NCBI GenBank assembly: GCA_023439505.1
Contig: JAEXNR010000037.1
Coordinates: 284,416 to 348,415, forward strand
DNA from: Bacillota bacterium
GTDB taxonomy: Bacteria > Bacillota > Clostridia > Lachnospirales > Lachnospiraceae
Direction of reading: 5' to 3'
DNA length: 64,000 nt
Made by a program: the position numbers and the translations under genes. Below are positions 1-8,028 of the stretch, piece by piece. Within the stretch, counting starts at the first letter, position 1, and the number at the start of each line of letters is the position of its first letter. Below the pieces are notes generated by a model that made no database searches, was not told the origin of the DNA, and saw only the letters and a program-made list of their open reading frames with translations.

Positions 1-1406
1 ATCTGGTAGTAGCTGATGACAGTATCATATCAGAAGATCAAAAGATCGGCGATGTGGATCTGGTTTCCTCAGCCAGCAGCAATGGAAATGTATCGGAAGT
101 AGTCAGCAGCAATGCCACAATGGGGCATATTCTGGAACTGAACTCAGGCCAGAAGGTCTATAATGTCTCTACTCAGTTAATACTGGGAGAAGATTTTTCC
201 GGAGCATTAAATTTGGGAATCTCTTTAAAAAGTATGTATGAGCAGATTTATCATTCTCTGTTGAATACGGTGTTCCTGTTACTTGGCATAATTGTTACCG
301 CATCAATTGCAGGAATTGTTTTGTCAAGAAGGATCATCCGGCCGATTGTATTAATGTCATCAGGGATTAAAACATTCTCAGAAGGTGATTTTACCATTGG
401 TTTCAAGCACAAAAGCAAGGATGAAATCGGCAGAATGGGAATGGCATTGAATTTGATGCAGCAAAAACTAAGCAATATGGTAGTGGGGATTAAAAAGAAT
501 ACAGCCCAGGTATCAAATAGTTCACAGGAGCTTGCACTTTTGAGTGAAGAATCTGCCCAGGTTGCCAATGGCATTGTTAAGGCATCAGGTGAATTGACCA
601 ATGCATCCTCGGATCTGGCCAGAAAGACCCAGGAGAGTTTTGAACTCCTCAACCAACTTGCAGATCAAATTGATGGGATCAACCAACGAGCGGATGCAAT
701 GAAAGAGGATATCGATAAAACAGTGAGTGTGGAGCGTGAGGGAACAAAACATATTCACGATCTGCTTGTTTCTATCGATGATAATGTAAAGGTATCCCGA
801 AGAATCAACGAATTCGTTGAGATCCTTGCGCAAAAGTCCGGGGCTATTACAGAAATCGTTTCCGTAATCAGATCAATTTCTGATCAGACGAAGCTTCTGG
901 CACTGAATGCAATGATAGAGAGTGCCAGAGCAGGGGAGAGCGGCAAAGGATTTACCGTAGTGGCCCATGAAATAGGAAAGCTATCGGAACAAACCGGGCA
1001 ATCGATAGCCGGTATTGAAAAAATAGTGGATGAAGTGGAGAAGGCAATCCGTCAGACACAGGAGCAGGTGGTACTTGGTGGCGATGTAATTAATAACAGT
1101 GCCAGAATATCCTCTGATGCGGGAAGGGCTTTCGACCAGATTGAAGCATGTGTTGAAAATATGATCAAAGAAATTCAGAATATACTTGACGGGATCAACA
1201 ATGTAAATCAAAATAAAAACGAAGTAGTGGGTGCGATCGAAAGTATCTCTGCCATCGCACAGGAGACAACTTCCTCTACGCAGGAGATTGCTGCTTCTCT
1301 TGAAATTCAATTGTCGAAGCTGGAGTATTCGTCTCATTCAGCCAATGCATTAAAGAATATTGTATTGGAATTGGAACAATTGATGAAGCAGTTTAAGGTG
1401 GAATAA
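1..1406 (+). CDS. Methyl-accepting chemotaxis protein, 5' end outside window
   Basis: The frame is open from base 3 to the stop at 1406, so the true start lies upstream and at least 467 residues are present. The visible order is the end of an extracytoplasmic sensor domain, one membrane helix (about 22 residues near base 250-320), a HAMP domain just after it (RRIIRPIV), and a long helical signalling domain. The conserved tip reads SDQTKLLALNAMIESARAGE, followed by GKGFTVVAHEI, the hallmark of receptors that control CheA. No NWETF-type CheR tether is seen at the C-terminus. The ligand cannot be told from this part. A GTG at 54 gives a shorter ORF but has no reason to be the start. Confidence 0.93.
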   Translation, partial: LVVADDSIISEDQKIGDVDLVSSASSNGNVSEVVSSNATMGHILELNSGQKVYNVSTQLILGEDFSGALNLGISLKSMYEQIYHSLLNTVFLLLGIIVTASIAGIVLSRRIIRPIVLMSSGIKTFSEGDFTIGFKHKSKDEIGRMGMALNLMQQKLSNMVVGIKKNTAQVSNSSQELALLSEESAQVANGIVKASGELTNASSDLARKTQESFELLNQLADQIDGINQRADAMKEDIDKTVSVEREGTKHIHDLLVSIDDNVKVSRRINEFVEILAQKSGAITEIVSVIRSISDQTKLLALNAMIESARAGESGKGFTVVAHEIGKLSEQTGQSIAGIEKIVDEVEKAIRQTQEQVVLGGDVINNSARISSDAGRAFDQIEACVENMIKEIQNILDGINNVNQNKNEVVGAIESISAIAQETTSSTQEIAASLEIQLSKLEYSSHSANALKNIVLELEQLMKQFKVE

Positions 1407-1450
1407 TATCGATACCTGATTTGAGGGTGCCCACTATATGGAGGATTTTG

Positions 1451-1591
1451 ATGGAGCAGGAAATTGATGAAATGAACAAAATAATTCATGTAAAATGCAC
1501 CCGAGAAGAGAAAGAAAAGCTAATCGCTGAATTATCACCCTACCTTTATGATTATCAATTCAATTTCATTATTATAGAAAATAAACATTGA
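1451..1591 (+). CDS. Small 46-residue protein of unknown function
   Basis: A short ORF starts 44 bases after the chemoreceptor gene. A good ribosome site, GGAGG at about 1440-1444, lies six to seven bases before the ATG. The protein is charged and helical at the start (MEQEIDEMNKIIHVKC), ends with a hydrophobic beta-like stretch (YQFNFIII), and has no signal peptide or clear membrane helix. I do not recognise the family. It sits between the chemoreceptor and the holin-like gene and may be co-transcribed with either. The spacing and ribosome site are the only support. Confidence 0.45.
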   Translation: MEQEIDEMNKIIHVKCTREEKEKLIAELSPYLYDYQFNFIIIENKH

Positions 1592-1652
1592 AATTAAATC
1601 ATGATTTTCGAAAATGATACATACCTATTACTAAGTCGGAGATTTCACTGCC

Positions 1653-2000
1653 ATGATACAATATCATGAAGAAGTAGCGCCACCCAAAGGAAGACAATGG
1701 ATTGTTAGGAAAGGAAGCGATGATTTGGAATTTTTGACGCAGTATGTAGTATTAATCATTTTGGGAATATGTTTATGTCTGGGATATATCGTCAAGCATA
1801 GTATTACCTTTATACCCAATAAATTTATACCCCTCATCATGGGAATCGTGGGTGTGATTCTAAATATCTGGATGAATGGATGGAAATTTACACCTGATAT
1901 CTTGCTGGGGGGGCTTGCAAGCGGACTGGCAAGTACCGGAGCGTTTGAGATGGTGAGAAATATAGCCGGTAACAAGGAAGAAAGCAGGAATGGAGTCTGA
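1653..2000 (+). CDS. Phage-holin-like small membrane protein
   Basis: This 115-residue protein has a short polar N-terminus, a strong membrane helix (about residues 28-50), a second hydrophobic stretch (PLIMGIVGVILNIWMNG) and a glycine-rich third segment (LLGGLASGLASTGAFE) before a charged tail. The layout and the last segment resemble the Clostridial phage holin family placed by Pfam with Phage_holin_5_2. A holin would form membrane lesions to release an endolysin, but no endolysin or other phage gene is next to it. It may be a phage leftover or a domesticated membrane protein. A weak CGGAG at about 1637 precedes the ATG. Confidence 0.6.
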   Translation: MIQYHEEVAPPKGRQWIVRKGSDDLEFLTQYVVLIILGICLCLGYIVKHSITFIPNKFIPLIMGIVGVILNIWMNGWKFTPDILLGGLASGLASTGAFEMVRNIAGNKEESRNGV

Positions 2001-2033
2001 TCGATCCGTCATGGCAGGTTACAGTTCACTCCG

Positions 2034-2222
2034 TTCACTCCCCATTCAGGTCATGAATATGATTTCGACAAAGATTTCCGAAGCGGAGCCGCTCTCGCTT
2101 CGTTGCATCACGTAGCAGTACATAAGGTTTTAAAATACAGAACCAAAGTACTGACGGATGCAGATACTCCTTTTCGGAATTATTTATCGAAATCAATGTG
2201 TTCATTATTATATGGGGAGTAA
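2034..2222 (+). repeat. MITE-like dispersed repeat, copy 1 (both ends present)
   Basis: The left end reads TTCACTCCCCAT and the right end ATGGGGAGTAAA, an inverted pair. Inside them the match continues for about 50 bases: left ATTTCGACAAAGATTTCC then GAAGCGGAG, and on the other strand from the right end ATTTCGATAAATAATTCC then GAAAAGGAG. Related sequence occurs near 57431 and 62301. No transposase is encoded, so this looks like a small non-autonomous element. The short ORFs inside it are not convincing genes. Confidence 0.6.
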
Positions 2223-2263
2223 ACAGTAACCATGGCAGTGATCCCCTGTACATTCGGATAAAA

Positions 2264-2280
2264 TTTGATTGACTAATCAA
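2264..2280 (+). promoter_or_regulatory. Putative TetR operator, site A
   Basis: The site reads TTTGATTGACTAATCAA, with the inverted core TTGACTAATCAA. The same 17-bp pattern occurs at 3770-3786 (opposite orientation) and 14527-14543. It overlaps the -35 element of the putative guanine deaminase promoter, a placement that would allow repression. The natural candidate regulator is the TetR protein at 9079-9660, by inference from location only. Confidence 0.6.
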
Positions 2281-2297
2281 AAAAATAATGATAGCAT
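2269..2297 (+). promoter_or_regulatory. Putative promoter of guanine deaminase gene
   Basis: TTGACT (2269-2274), a 17-base spacer and TAGCAT (2292-2297) form a plausible sigma-70-type promoter embedded in operator A. The -10 is imperfect; TATTAA just downstream is an alternative. Confidence 0.4.
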
Positions 2298-2314
2298 ATT
2301 AATAAGAAGCAACG

Positions 2315-2345
2315 AGGCTATGGGAACAGTTCCTATAGCCTTTTT
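2315..2345 (+). terminator. Leader hairpin with T-run before guanine deaminase gene
   Basis: AGGCTATGGGAA (2315-2326) pairs with TTCCTATAGCCT (2330-2341) over 12 pairs with one G-U, followed by TTTTT. It lies between the putative promoter and the gene, so it may act as an attenuator; it could also end stray transcripts from upstream. Confidence 0.65.
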
Positions 2346-2396
2346 CGTTTTATATCTTCGAATGATGTTGCATCATAGAGGACAGAACAGACTGGT

Positions 2397-3695
2397 TTGG
2401 AAGTGATTGAATTGAATGGAATAACAGAGAATTTTGTATTAAAAGGAAATATTGTATATTCAGATGAAAGCAGAAAGTTACATTGCCAGGAAAATGCATA
2501 TCTGGTATGTATCAACCATCAGTGTGAAGGCGTTTTTCCTGAATTACCGGAGCAATACGAGAAACTGAAACAGCTGGATATGGGAAATCGTCTTATCATA
2601 CCCGGAATTACAGATCTTCATCTTCATGCGCCCCAGTATCCCTTCCGTGGACTGGGAATGGATCTGGAGCTGTTGGAATGGTTAAATACCAATACCTTCC
2701 CGGAAGAAGAGAAATATTTTGATCTATCCTACGCCAAAGCGGCATATGCGCAGTTCTCGTCAGATCTTAACAGCAGCGTAACAACAAGGGCATGCATATT
2801 TGCAACTGTTCATAAGGATGCCACACTGCTTCTCATGGAGCTGCTGGAGCAGACAGGATTGATTACCTGTGTGGGACGTGTGAATATGGACCGCAACTGC
2901 AGTGTGGGGCTGTGTGAAGAGAGTGCACAAAGTTCCATTGAAGATACCCAACGCTGGGTGAGGGAGGCAAGAGAAAGGTTTCATCTCACAAGACCGATAC
3001 TGACTCCAAGATTTATACCGACCTGTTCTGATGAACTTATGCGGGGACTTTCCTTATTGCAGAAGAAATATCATCTCCCTGTTCAGTCTCATTTATCCGA
3101 GAATCTTTCGGAGATAGCATGGGTAAAGGAGCTGGTACCCGGTGCAGCCTGCTATGGCGCAGCCTATAACGATTTTGGATTATTTGGTGATCCGGTACCT
3201 ACGATTATGGCACACTGTGTCTATAGTACCGAGGAGGAAATAAGATTGATGAAGGAGAAAGGGGTCTATATTGCCCATTGTCCCGAATCAAATCTAAACA
3301 TTGCATCCGGTATCGCACCGGTAAGAAAGTATCTGTCGGAAGGCTTACAGATTGGGCTTGCAACCGATGTGGCGGGCGGATCCTCTTTATCCATGTTAAG
3401 ATCGATGGCATATGCCATACAGGCGTCAAAAATGTATTGGCGGTTAATTGACCAGAGGGATTCTCCCTTAAAATTTGAAGAGGTATTTTATCTGGCAACC
3501 CTTGGCGGAGGCGGATTCTTCGGAAAGGTTGGCTCCTTCCTGAAAGGTTATGAATTTGATGCGGTAGTAATAGAGGATGAGAAGATCAAAAGTCCAAAGT
3601 CCGTTACGATAAAGGAAAGAGCGGAGAGAATGATCTATCTCCCGGAAGATATTAAAGTTTACGCAAAATTTGTAAACGGAAGGAAATTATATTAG
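2397..3695 (+). CDS. guaD: Guanine deaminase
   Basis: This cytoplasmic amidohydrolase should convert guanine to xanthine and ammonia, feeding the xanthine-dehydrogenase-like enzymes downstream. The metal-binding start motif is PGITDLHLHAPQY (HxH at about residues 75-77), and the APQYPFRGLG block is typical of guanine deaminases. Later metal ligands are visible as QSHLSEN, MAHCVYS and LATDVAGG. The length of about 430 residues is normal. The start is uncertain: the ORF opens at TTG 2397, but TTG 2412 has a better-spaced GGAAG (2399-2403) and agrees better with where the family usually begins. The gene is preceded by its own operator, promoter and hairpin. Confidence 0.85.
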   Translation: MEVIELNGITENFVLKGNIVYSDESRKLHCQENAYLVCINHQCEGVFPELPEQYEKLKQLDMGNRLIIPGITDLHLHAPQYPFRGLGMDLELLEWLNTNTFPEEEKYFDLSYAKAAYAQFSSDLNSSVTTRACIFATVHKDATLLLMELLEQTGLITCVGRVNMDRNCSVGLCEESAQSSIEDTQRWVREARERFHLTRPILTPRFIPTCSDELMRGLSLLQKKYHLPVQSHLSENLSEIAWVKELVPGAACYGAAYNDFGLFGDPVPTIMAHCVYSTEEEIRLMKEKGVYIAHCPESNLNIASGIAPVRKYLSEGLQIGLATDVAGGSSLSMLRSMAYAIQASKMYWRLIDQRDSPLKFEEVFYLATLGGGGFFGKVGSFLKGYEFDAVVIEDEKIKSPKSVTIKERAERMIYLPEDIKVYAKFVNGRKLY

Positions 3696-3769
3696 CCTCA
3701 TCTGGTGAAATACCGGCATCCTTTCAGGCTGTTAATTGCGAAAATAAGAATCAGATCCGTACAAGATAA

Positions 3770-3786
3770 TTGATTAATCAATCAAA
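3770..3786 (-). promoter_or_regulatory. Putative TetR operator, site B
   Basis: The minus strand reads TTTGATTGATTAATCAA, with the perfect palindrome TTGATTAATCAA at 3770-3781. It ends seven bases before the -35 box of the importer promoter. It matches sites A and C at 15 or more of 17 positions. Confidence 0.62.
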
Positions 3787-3792
3787 TATTTA

Positions 3793-3820
3793 TTGACAAA
3801 ATAATATATAATGTTATACT
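3793..3820 (+). promoter_or_regulatory. Strong promoter of the nucleoside importer operon
   Basis: TTGACA (3793-3798), a 16-base AT-rich spacer and TATACT (3815-3820) are close to consensus. Transcription would start near 3827 and give a leader of about 165 bases before the binding-protein gene. Confidence 0.65.
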
Positions 3821-3853
3821 AATTTATTATTAAAGGGAACGTGCAACAAAGGG

Positions 3854-3889
3854 GTTGTATGTATTGGAAAATACATGCAACTTTTTTTT
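3854..3889 (+). terminator. Intrinsic-terminator-like hairpin in importer leader
   Basis: GTTGTATGTATT (3854-3865), loop GGAA, AATACATGCAAC (3870-3881), then eight T. The stem has 12 pairs with one G-U. It begins roughly 27 bases after the predicted transcription start, so readthrough must be permitted somehow. Confidence 0.75.
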
Positions 3890-3954
3890 GAAGGGATGAG
3901 ATTACCCGGACGCTATACAATCGCGCATTTGCCTTAGGGCATGATGTATAAAAT

Positions 3955-3980
3955 GTGTCATCAGACACGCAAATTTTTTT
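3955..3980 (+). promoter_or_regulatory. Second leader hairpin with T-run next to the ribosome site
   Basis: GTGTC (3955-3959), loop ATCA, GACAC (3964-3968), then GCAAA and seven T that run into AGGAGG. ATTTGC at 3927-3932 can pair with GCAAAT at 3969-3974, which would compete with the T-run side of this hairpin. It could affect transcription or translation of the binding protein. Confidence 0.4.
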
Positions 3981-3991
3981 AGGAGGAAATT

Positions 3992-5272
3992 ATGATGAAA
4001 AAGGCAGTAAGTTTATTTATGGTGCTTGTCATGATCATGGCATTAGCAACCGGATGCGGATCAAAGAAAGACAGCAATGAGAACACTCCAACACCAACAG
4101 AGAGTGCACCTGCAACTGACAACACAGCATCCGGGGATGAGGCAGCGCCAACAGAAGAGGCTTCTAATACTCCGGCGATTAAAGTGGGCGTTATTTATAT
4201 TGGAGATGAGAATGAAGGCTACACAGCTGCTCATATGCAGGGGATTGACGAGATGAAGACAGCCCTTGGTTTATCTGATGCACAAGTAATCGTGAAGACA
4301 AATATCGGTGAAGATGAATCCTGTTACGATGCGGCAGTTGACCTTGCGGAGCAGGGATGCAGCATTATCTTTGCAAACAGCTTTGGTCATGAGTCTTATA
4401 TGATGCAGGCAGCGACAGAATTCCCTGACATTCAATTCTGCCATGCAACTGGTTTCAATGCTGCTTCTTCCGGTTTAGCAAATATGCATAACTATTTTAC
4501 TGCAGTATATGAATCACGTTATGTATCCGGTGTAGTTGCAGGTTTAAAATTAAAGGAAATGATCGACAAAGGAGAACTTACAGCTGATAAAGCGAAGATG
4601 GGTTATGTAGGCGCATATCCTTATGCCGAAGTTGTTTCCGGTTTTACCTCTTTCTATCTCGGAGCAAAGAGCATCGTTCCTTCTGTAACAATGGAAGTAC
4701 AATATACCAACAGCTGGGCTGATATGGCCGGCGAGAATGAGGTTGCCTCCAAATTAATCAAAGACGGTTGTGTATTAATCAGCCAGCATGCCGATACAAC
4801 AGGTGCTCCTACTGCATGTGAAGCTGCAAATGTTCCATGTGTTGGTTATAATGTAGATATGATTTCCGTAGCTCCTGATGTAGCATTAACTTCCGCAACA
4901 ATTAACTGGGGTCCTTACTATACCTATGCCGTGAAGAGTGTAATTGATGGCACACCGATTGCTACCGACTGGTGCCAGGGTTATATCGACGGCGCGGTTG
5001 ATATCGCACCTTTAAATGATAAGGTAGTTGCAGCAGGAACTGCTGATAAGGTTGCTGAAGTTGTAAGTAAGATCAAAGATGGTTCTTTAAAAGTATTTGA
5101 TACCTCCACATTTACCGTTCAGGGTAAATCAATCGAAGATTTAATCGCTGAGGGCGGTGACTTTGCTAAATATGCCGATTATGTGAAAGACGGTTATTTC
5201 CATGAATCAGAGTTAATCTCCGCACCTGCTTTTGATTTAAGAATTGATGGTATTAAAGAATTAACAGAGTAA
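3992..5272 (+). CDS. BMP-family ABC transporter substrate-binding lipoprotein, probably for nucleosides
   Basis: This 426-residue protein has a lipoprotein signal peptide ending in the lipobox ATGC (ALATGCGSKKD), then a Thr/Pro/Glu-rich linker, then a BMP/Med (PF02608-type) periplasmic-fold domain starting at KVGVIYIGDENEGYT. It should sit on the outer face of the membrane and deliver a purine nucleoside or base to the permeases encoded downstream. The link to nucleosides is from the family and from the purine genes around it. AGGAGG lies ten bases before the ATG. It leads the importer operon and is followed by a strong hairpin that probably keeps its transcript more abundant than those of the other subunits. 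Confidence 0.9.
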   Translation: MMKKAVSLFMVLVMIMALATGCGSKKDSNENTPTPTESAPATDNTASGDEAAPTEEASNTPAIKVGVIYIGDENEGYTAAHMQGIDEMKTALGLSDAQVIVKTNIGEDESCYDAAVDLAEQGCSIIFANSFGHESYMMQAATEFPDIQFCHATGFNAASSGLANMHNYFTAVYESRYVSGVVAGLKLKEMIDKGELTADKAKMGYVGAYPYAEVVSGFTSFYLGAKSIVPSVTMEVQYTNSWADMAGENEVASKLIKDGCVLISQHADTTGAPTACEAANVPCVGYNVDMISVAPDVALTSATINWGPYYTYAVKSVIDGTPIATDWCQGYIDGAVDIAPLNDKVVAAGTADKVAEVVSKIKDGSLKVFDTSTFTVQGKSIEDLIAEGGDFAKYADYVKDGYFHESELISAPAFDLRIDGIKELTE

Positions 5273-5311
5273 TTAAGAATAAAACATAGTTTGTAAATAG
5301 GTAAATATTAG

Positions 5312-5361
5312 TGCGGAACTGCGCAGTGCGCAATTTGGAATTGCTCATACGCAGTTTCGCA
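5312..5361 (+). terminator. Two-tier hairpin between binding protein and ATPase genes
   Basis: TGCGGAACTGCG (5312-5323) pairs with CGCAGTTTCGCA (5350-5361) with one G-U, enclosing a second stem GCAATT/AATTGC. ATTTTACTTT follows. Such hairpins after a binding-protein gene commonly stabilise its mRNA or partly terminate transcription. Confidence 0.65.
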
Positions 5362-5386
5362 ATTTTACTTTATAGGAGGACTTTTT

Positions 5387-6925
5387 GTGGAAGAGAAAAA
5401 CGCAATAGAATTGAAACATGTTACCAAGCGTTTTGGGGAAGTGATAGCAAATGACGATGTCAATTTATCTGTCAGAAAAGGTGAGATTCTATCCATTCTT
5501 GGAGAGAATGGAAGCGGTAAAACTACATTGATGAATATGCTTTCCGGTATTTACTTTCCGGATGAGGGACAAATTTATGTGGATGGTAAAGAAGTTACCA
5601 TTCGATCCCCAAAAGATTCTTTCGCACTCAGAATTGGAATGATACATCAGCATTTTAAGCTGATTCATATATTAACAGCAGCCGAAAATATAATATTGGG
5701 ACTTTCCGGTGCAGAACGTCTGAAGATGAACCAGGTAACAGAGGAAATTAATGAGTTAACAAAGAAATACGGATTCGATTTAAATCCATCACAGAAGATA
5801 TATAACATGTCGGTTTCACAGAAACAGACAGTAGAAATTGTAAAAGTACTATATCGAGGAGCGGACATTTTGATTTTGGATGAACCGACTGCTGTGCTGA
5901 CCCCTCAGGAGACAGAGAAGTTATTCGATGTTCTTCGCAACATGAGGAAGGCGGGAAAGTCCATCATAATCATTACACATAAATTAAACGAAGTATTGGA
6001 ATTATCTGACCGTGTGGCAGTACTTCGCAAAGGAAAATATATTGGAACCGTGGATACGGCACAAGCCAGTGTGGAATCGCTGACAGAGATGATGGTTGGT
6101 GAGAAGGTAAAGCTTGATATTGATCGTTCGGAACCGACTGATACCGAGAAGAGAATAGAAATGAGAGGAATCACCTGCAGAAATAAGGAGGGTCTGACGG
6201 TATTAAAGCAGGCTTCTTTCTCTGCCTTTAGCGGAGAAATCCTGGGTGTGGCAGGAATTGCAGGAAGCGGACAAAAAGAGCTGCTGGAATCCATTGCAGG
6301 ACTGCAGCATATTGAAAGCGGAGAAATCCTATATTATGCACCGGAAGGAACTACGGAGAAGATATCTGATATGAAGGCTGCCCAGATTAGAAATCTGAAT
6401 ATCCTGCTCTCCTTTGTACCGGAAGACAGACTGGGTATGGGACTTGTCGGATCCATGAATCTGACAGACAATATGATGCTTCGGAGTTATAAAGAAGGCA
6501 AGAAATTCTTTGTTGACCGGAAGACTCCGAAGAATCTGGCGCTTGATGTGGTAGATAAACTGGATGTGGTTACTCCCGGCGTTGATACTCCGGTCAGAAG
6601 ACTTTCCGGCGGAAATGTGCAGAAGGTCCTGGTTGGACGGGAAATTGCGTCAAATCCCACGGTACTGATGGTTGCATATCCGGTACGCGGACTTGATATT
6701 AATTCATCCTATACCATCTATAATCTTTTAAATCAGCAGAAACAAAAGGGAGTTGCCGTGATCTGTGTCGGAGAAGATCTGGATGTGCTGATTGAATTAT
6801 GCGACCGTATTATGGTACTCAACAGTGGTAAAATAGCGGGAATCGTGGATGCCAGAAAGACAACAAAGGAGGAGCTTGGGCTTATGATGACAGGTTCGGG
6901 AAAGGGGGCACACCGTCATGAGTAA
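5387..6925 (+). CDS. ABC transporter ATP-binding protein, two nucleotide-binding domains (nucleoside importer)
   Basis: This 512-residue protein carries two tandem ABC ATPase domains, as in the BMP-associated nucleoside importers (YufO/NupA type). Domain 1 shows Walker A (GENGSGKTT), a signature variant (NMSVSQKQ) and Walker B (ILILDEPTA). Domain 2 has a degenerate P-loop (GIAGSGQKE), an intact signature (LSGGNVQK), and a Walker B region reading VLMVAYPVRGLD, without the usual Asp-Glu pair, so it is probably not catalytic. The start is GTG 5387 with AGGAGG about eight bases upstream. It would power uptake with the binding protein before it and the two permeases after it; its end overlaps the next gene by eight bases. 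Confidence 0.9.
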   Translation: MEEKNAIELKHVTKRFGEVIANDDVNLSVRKGEILSILGENGSGKTTLMNMLSGIYFPDEGQIYVDGKEVTIRSPKDSFALRIGMIHQHFKLIHILTAAENIILGLSGAERLKMNQVTEEINELTKKYGFDLNPSQKIYNMSVSQKQTVEIVKVLYRGADILILDEPTAVLTPQETEKLFDVLRNMRKAGKSIIIITHKLNEVLELSDRVAVLRKGKYIGTVDTAQASVESLTEMMVGEKVKLDIDRSEPTDTEKRIEMRGITCRNKEGLTVLKQASFSAFSGEILGVAGIAGSGQKELLESIAGLQHIESGEILYYAPEGTTEKISDMKAAQIRNLNILLSFVPEDRLGMGLVGSMNLTDNMMLRSYKEGKKFFVDRKTPKNLALDVVDKLDVVTPGVDTPVRRLSGGNVQKVLVGREIASNPTVLMVAYPVRGLDINSSYTIYNLLNQQKQKGVAVICVGEDLDVLIELCDRIMVLNSGKIAGIVDARKTTKEELGLMMTGSGKGAHRHE

Positions 6926-8027
6926 AGAGGTTGTTTCTAACGGCGGACTGATGCTTCGTATGACAAAAAGAGATACCATCTCCAAAGGAAAGGCCTGGGG
7001 GATTCGTTTTCTTGCAGTGGCAATATCACTGGTTGTCTGCGCACTGGTCATTGTATCCATTACCCATCAGAACCCGATTAATGTTTATCTTGGTATCATA
7101 GACGGAGCGGTAGGCAAAAACCGTCGTATGTGGGTAACCATCAGAGAGTCATTAACCCTTTTAATTATTGCCATCGGTCTTACACCGGCCTTTAAAATGA
7201 AGTTCTGGAACATTGGTGCAGAAGGCCAGATTTTAATGGGTGGTGTGGCAACTGCGGCAGTCATGATCAATTTCGGTGATGCGATGCCAAACTGGCTGTT
7301 ACTTGCAGTAATCTTTATCGCAAGCGGCCTGGCCGGATTAATCTGGGGTGTGATACCAGCTTTTTTCAAGGCTTATTACAATACCAATGAGACATTGTTT
7401 ACCCTGATGCTAAATTATGTGGCGATGCAGATTGTAACCTTTTGTATTGTTTTCTGGGAGAATCCTACCGGCTCCAATACAGTGGGCATCATTAACGGGG
7501 CGACCCGTAAAGGATGGTTTGGTAAAGTATTTGATTTACAATATGGTCTGAACATTATAATTGTTTTAGCAATTACCTTTGGTGTTTATCTCTATATGCA
7601 GCACAGCAAACAGGGTTATGAGATAACGGTTGTCGGAGAAAGTCAGAATACGGCAAGATACGCAGGCATTAATGTAAGAAAGGTTATTATTCGTACTATG
7701 ATGATATCCGGTGCAATATGCGGGATTGCCGGAAGCATTATTGTCAGTGGCGCAAGTCATACCATCTCTACCAGTACCGCAGGTGGAAGAGGCTTTACGG
7801 CAATTATTGTAGCATGGATGTCTAAGTTTAATCCCTTTGCTATGATTCTGGTATCTTTATTTTTGGTATTTATGCAGCAGGGATCCATACAGATTGCATC
7901 TCAGTATGGATTAAATGAGAATGCCTCCGATATCATTACAGGTATTTTGCTGTTTTTCCTGATCGGGTGTGAATTCTTTATTAAATATAAAGTGGAATTA
8001 CGTAAAAAAAGCAGGGAGGTAAATTAA
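6918..8027 (+). CDS. ABC transporter permease, nucleoside-type (first subunit)
   Basis: A 369-residue BPD_transp_2-family membrane protein with about eight to ten hydrophobic helices. The block WNIGAEGQILMGG is typical of the BMP-associated permease of the YufP/NupB kind. It would form half of the membrane channel for purine nucleosides. The gene overlaps the ATPase gene by eight bases and is one base from the next permease gene, so expression is coupled. Both ends of the protein are basic, as expected for cytoplasmic tails. Confidence 0.88.
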   Translation: MSKEVVSNGGLMLRMTKRDTISKGKAWGIRFLAVAISLVVCALVIVSITHQNPINVYLGIIDGAVGKNRRMWVTIRESLTLLIIAIGLTPAFKMKFWNIGAEGQILMGGVATAAVMINFGDAMPNWLLLAVIFIASGLAGLIWGVIPAFFKAYYNTNETLFTLMLNYVAMQIVTFCIVFWENPTGSNTVGIINGATRKGWFGKVFDLQYGLNIIIVLAITFGVYLYMQHSKQGYEITVVGESQNTARYAGINVRKVIIRTMMISGAICGIAGSIIVSGASHTISTSTAGGRGFTAIIVAWMSKFNPFAMILVSLFLVFMQQGSIQIASQYGLNENASDIITGILLFFLIGCEFFIKYKVELRKKSREVN

Positions 8028-8028
8028 A

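Noticed and set aside
3821..3991. Purine riboswitch in the importer leader
   Set aside because: The conserved loop sequences of the adenine/guanine aptamer are not present; only hairpins are seen.
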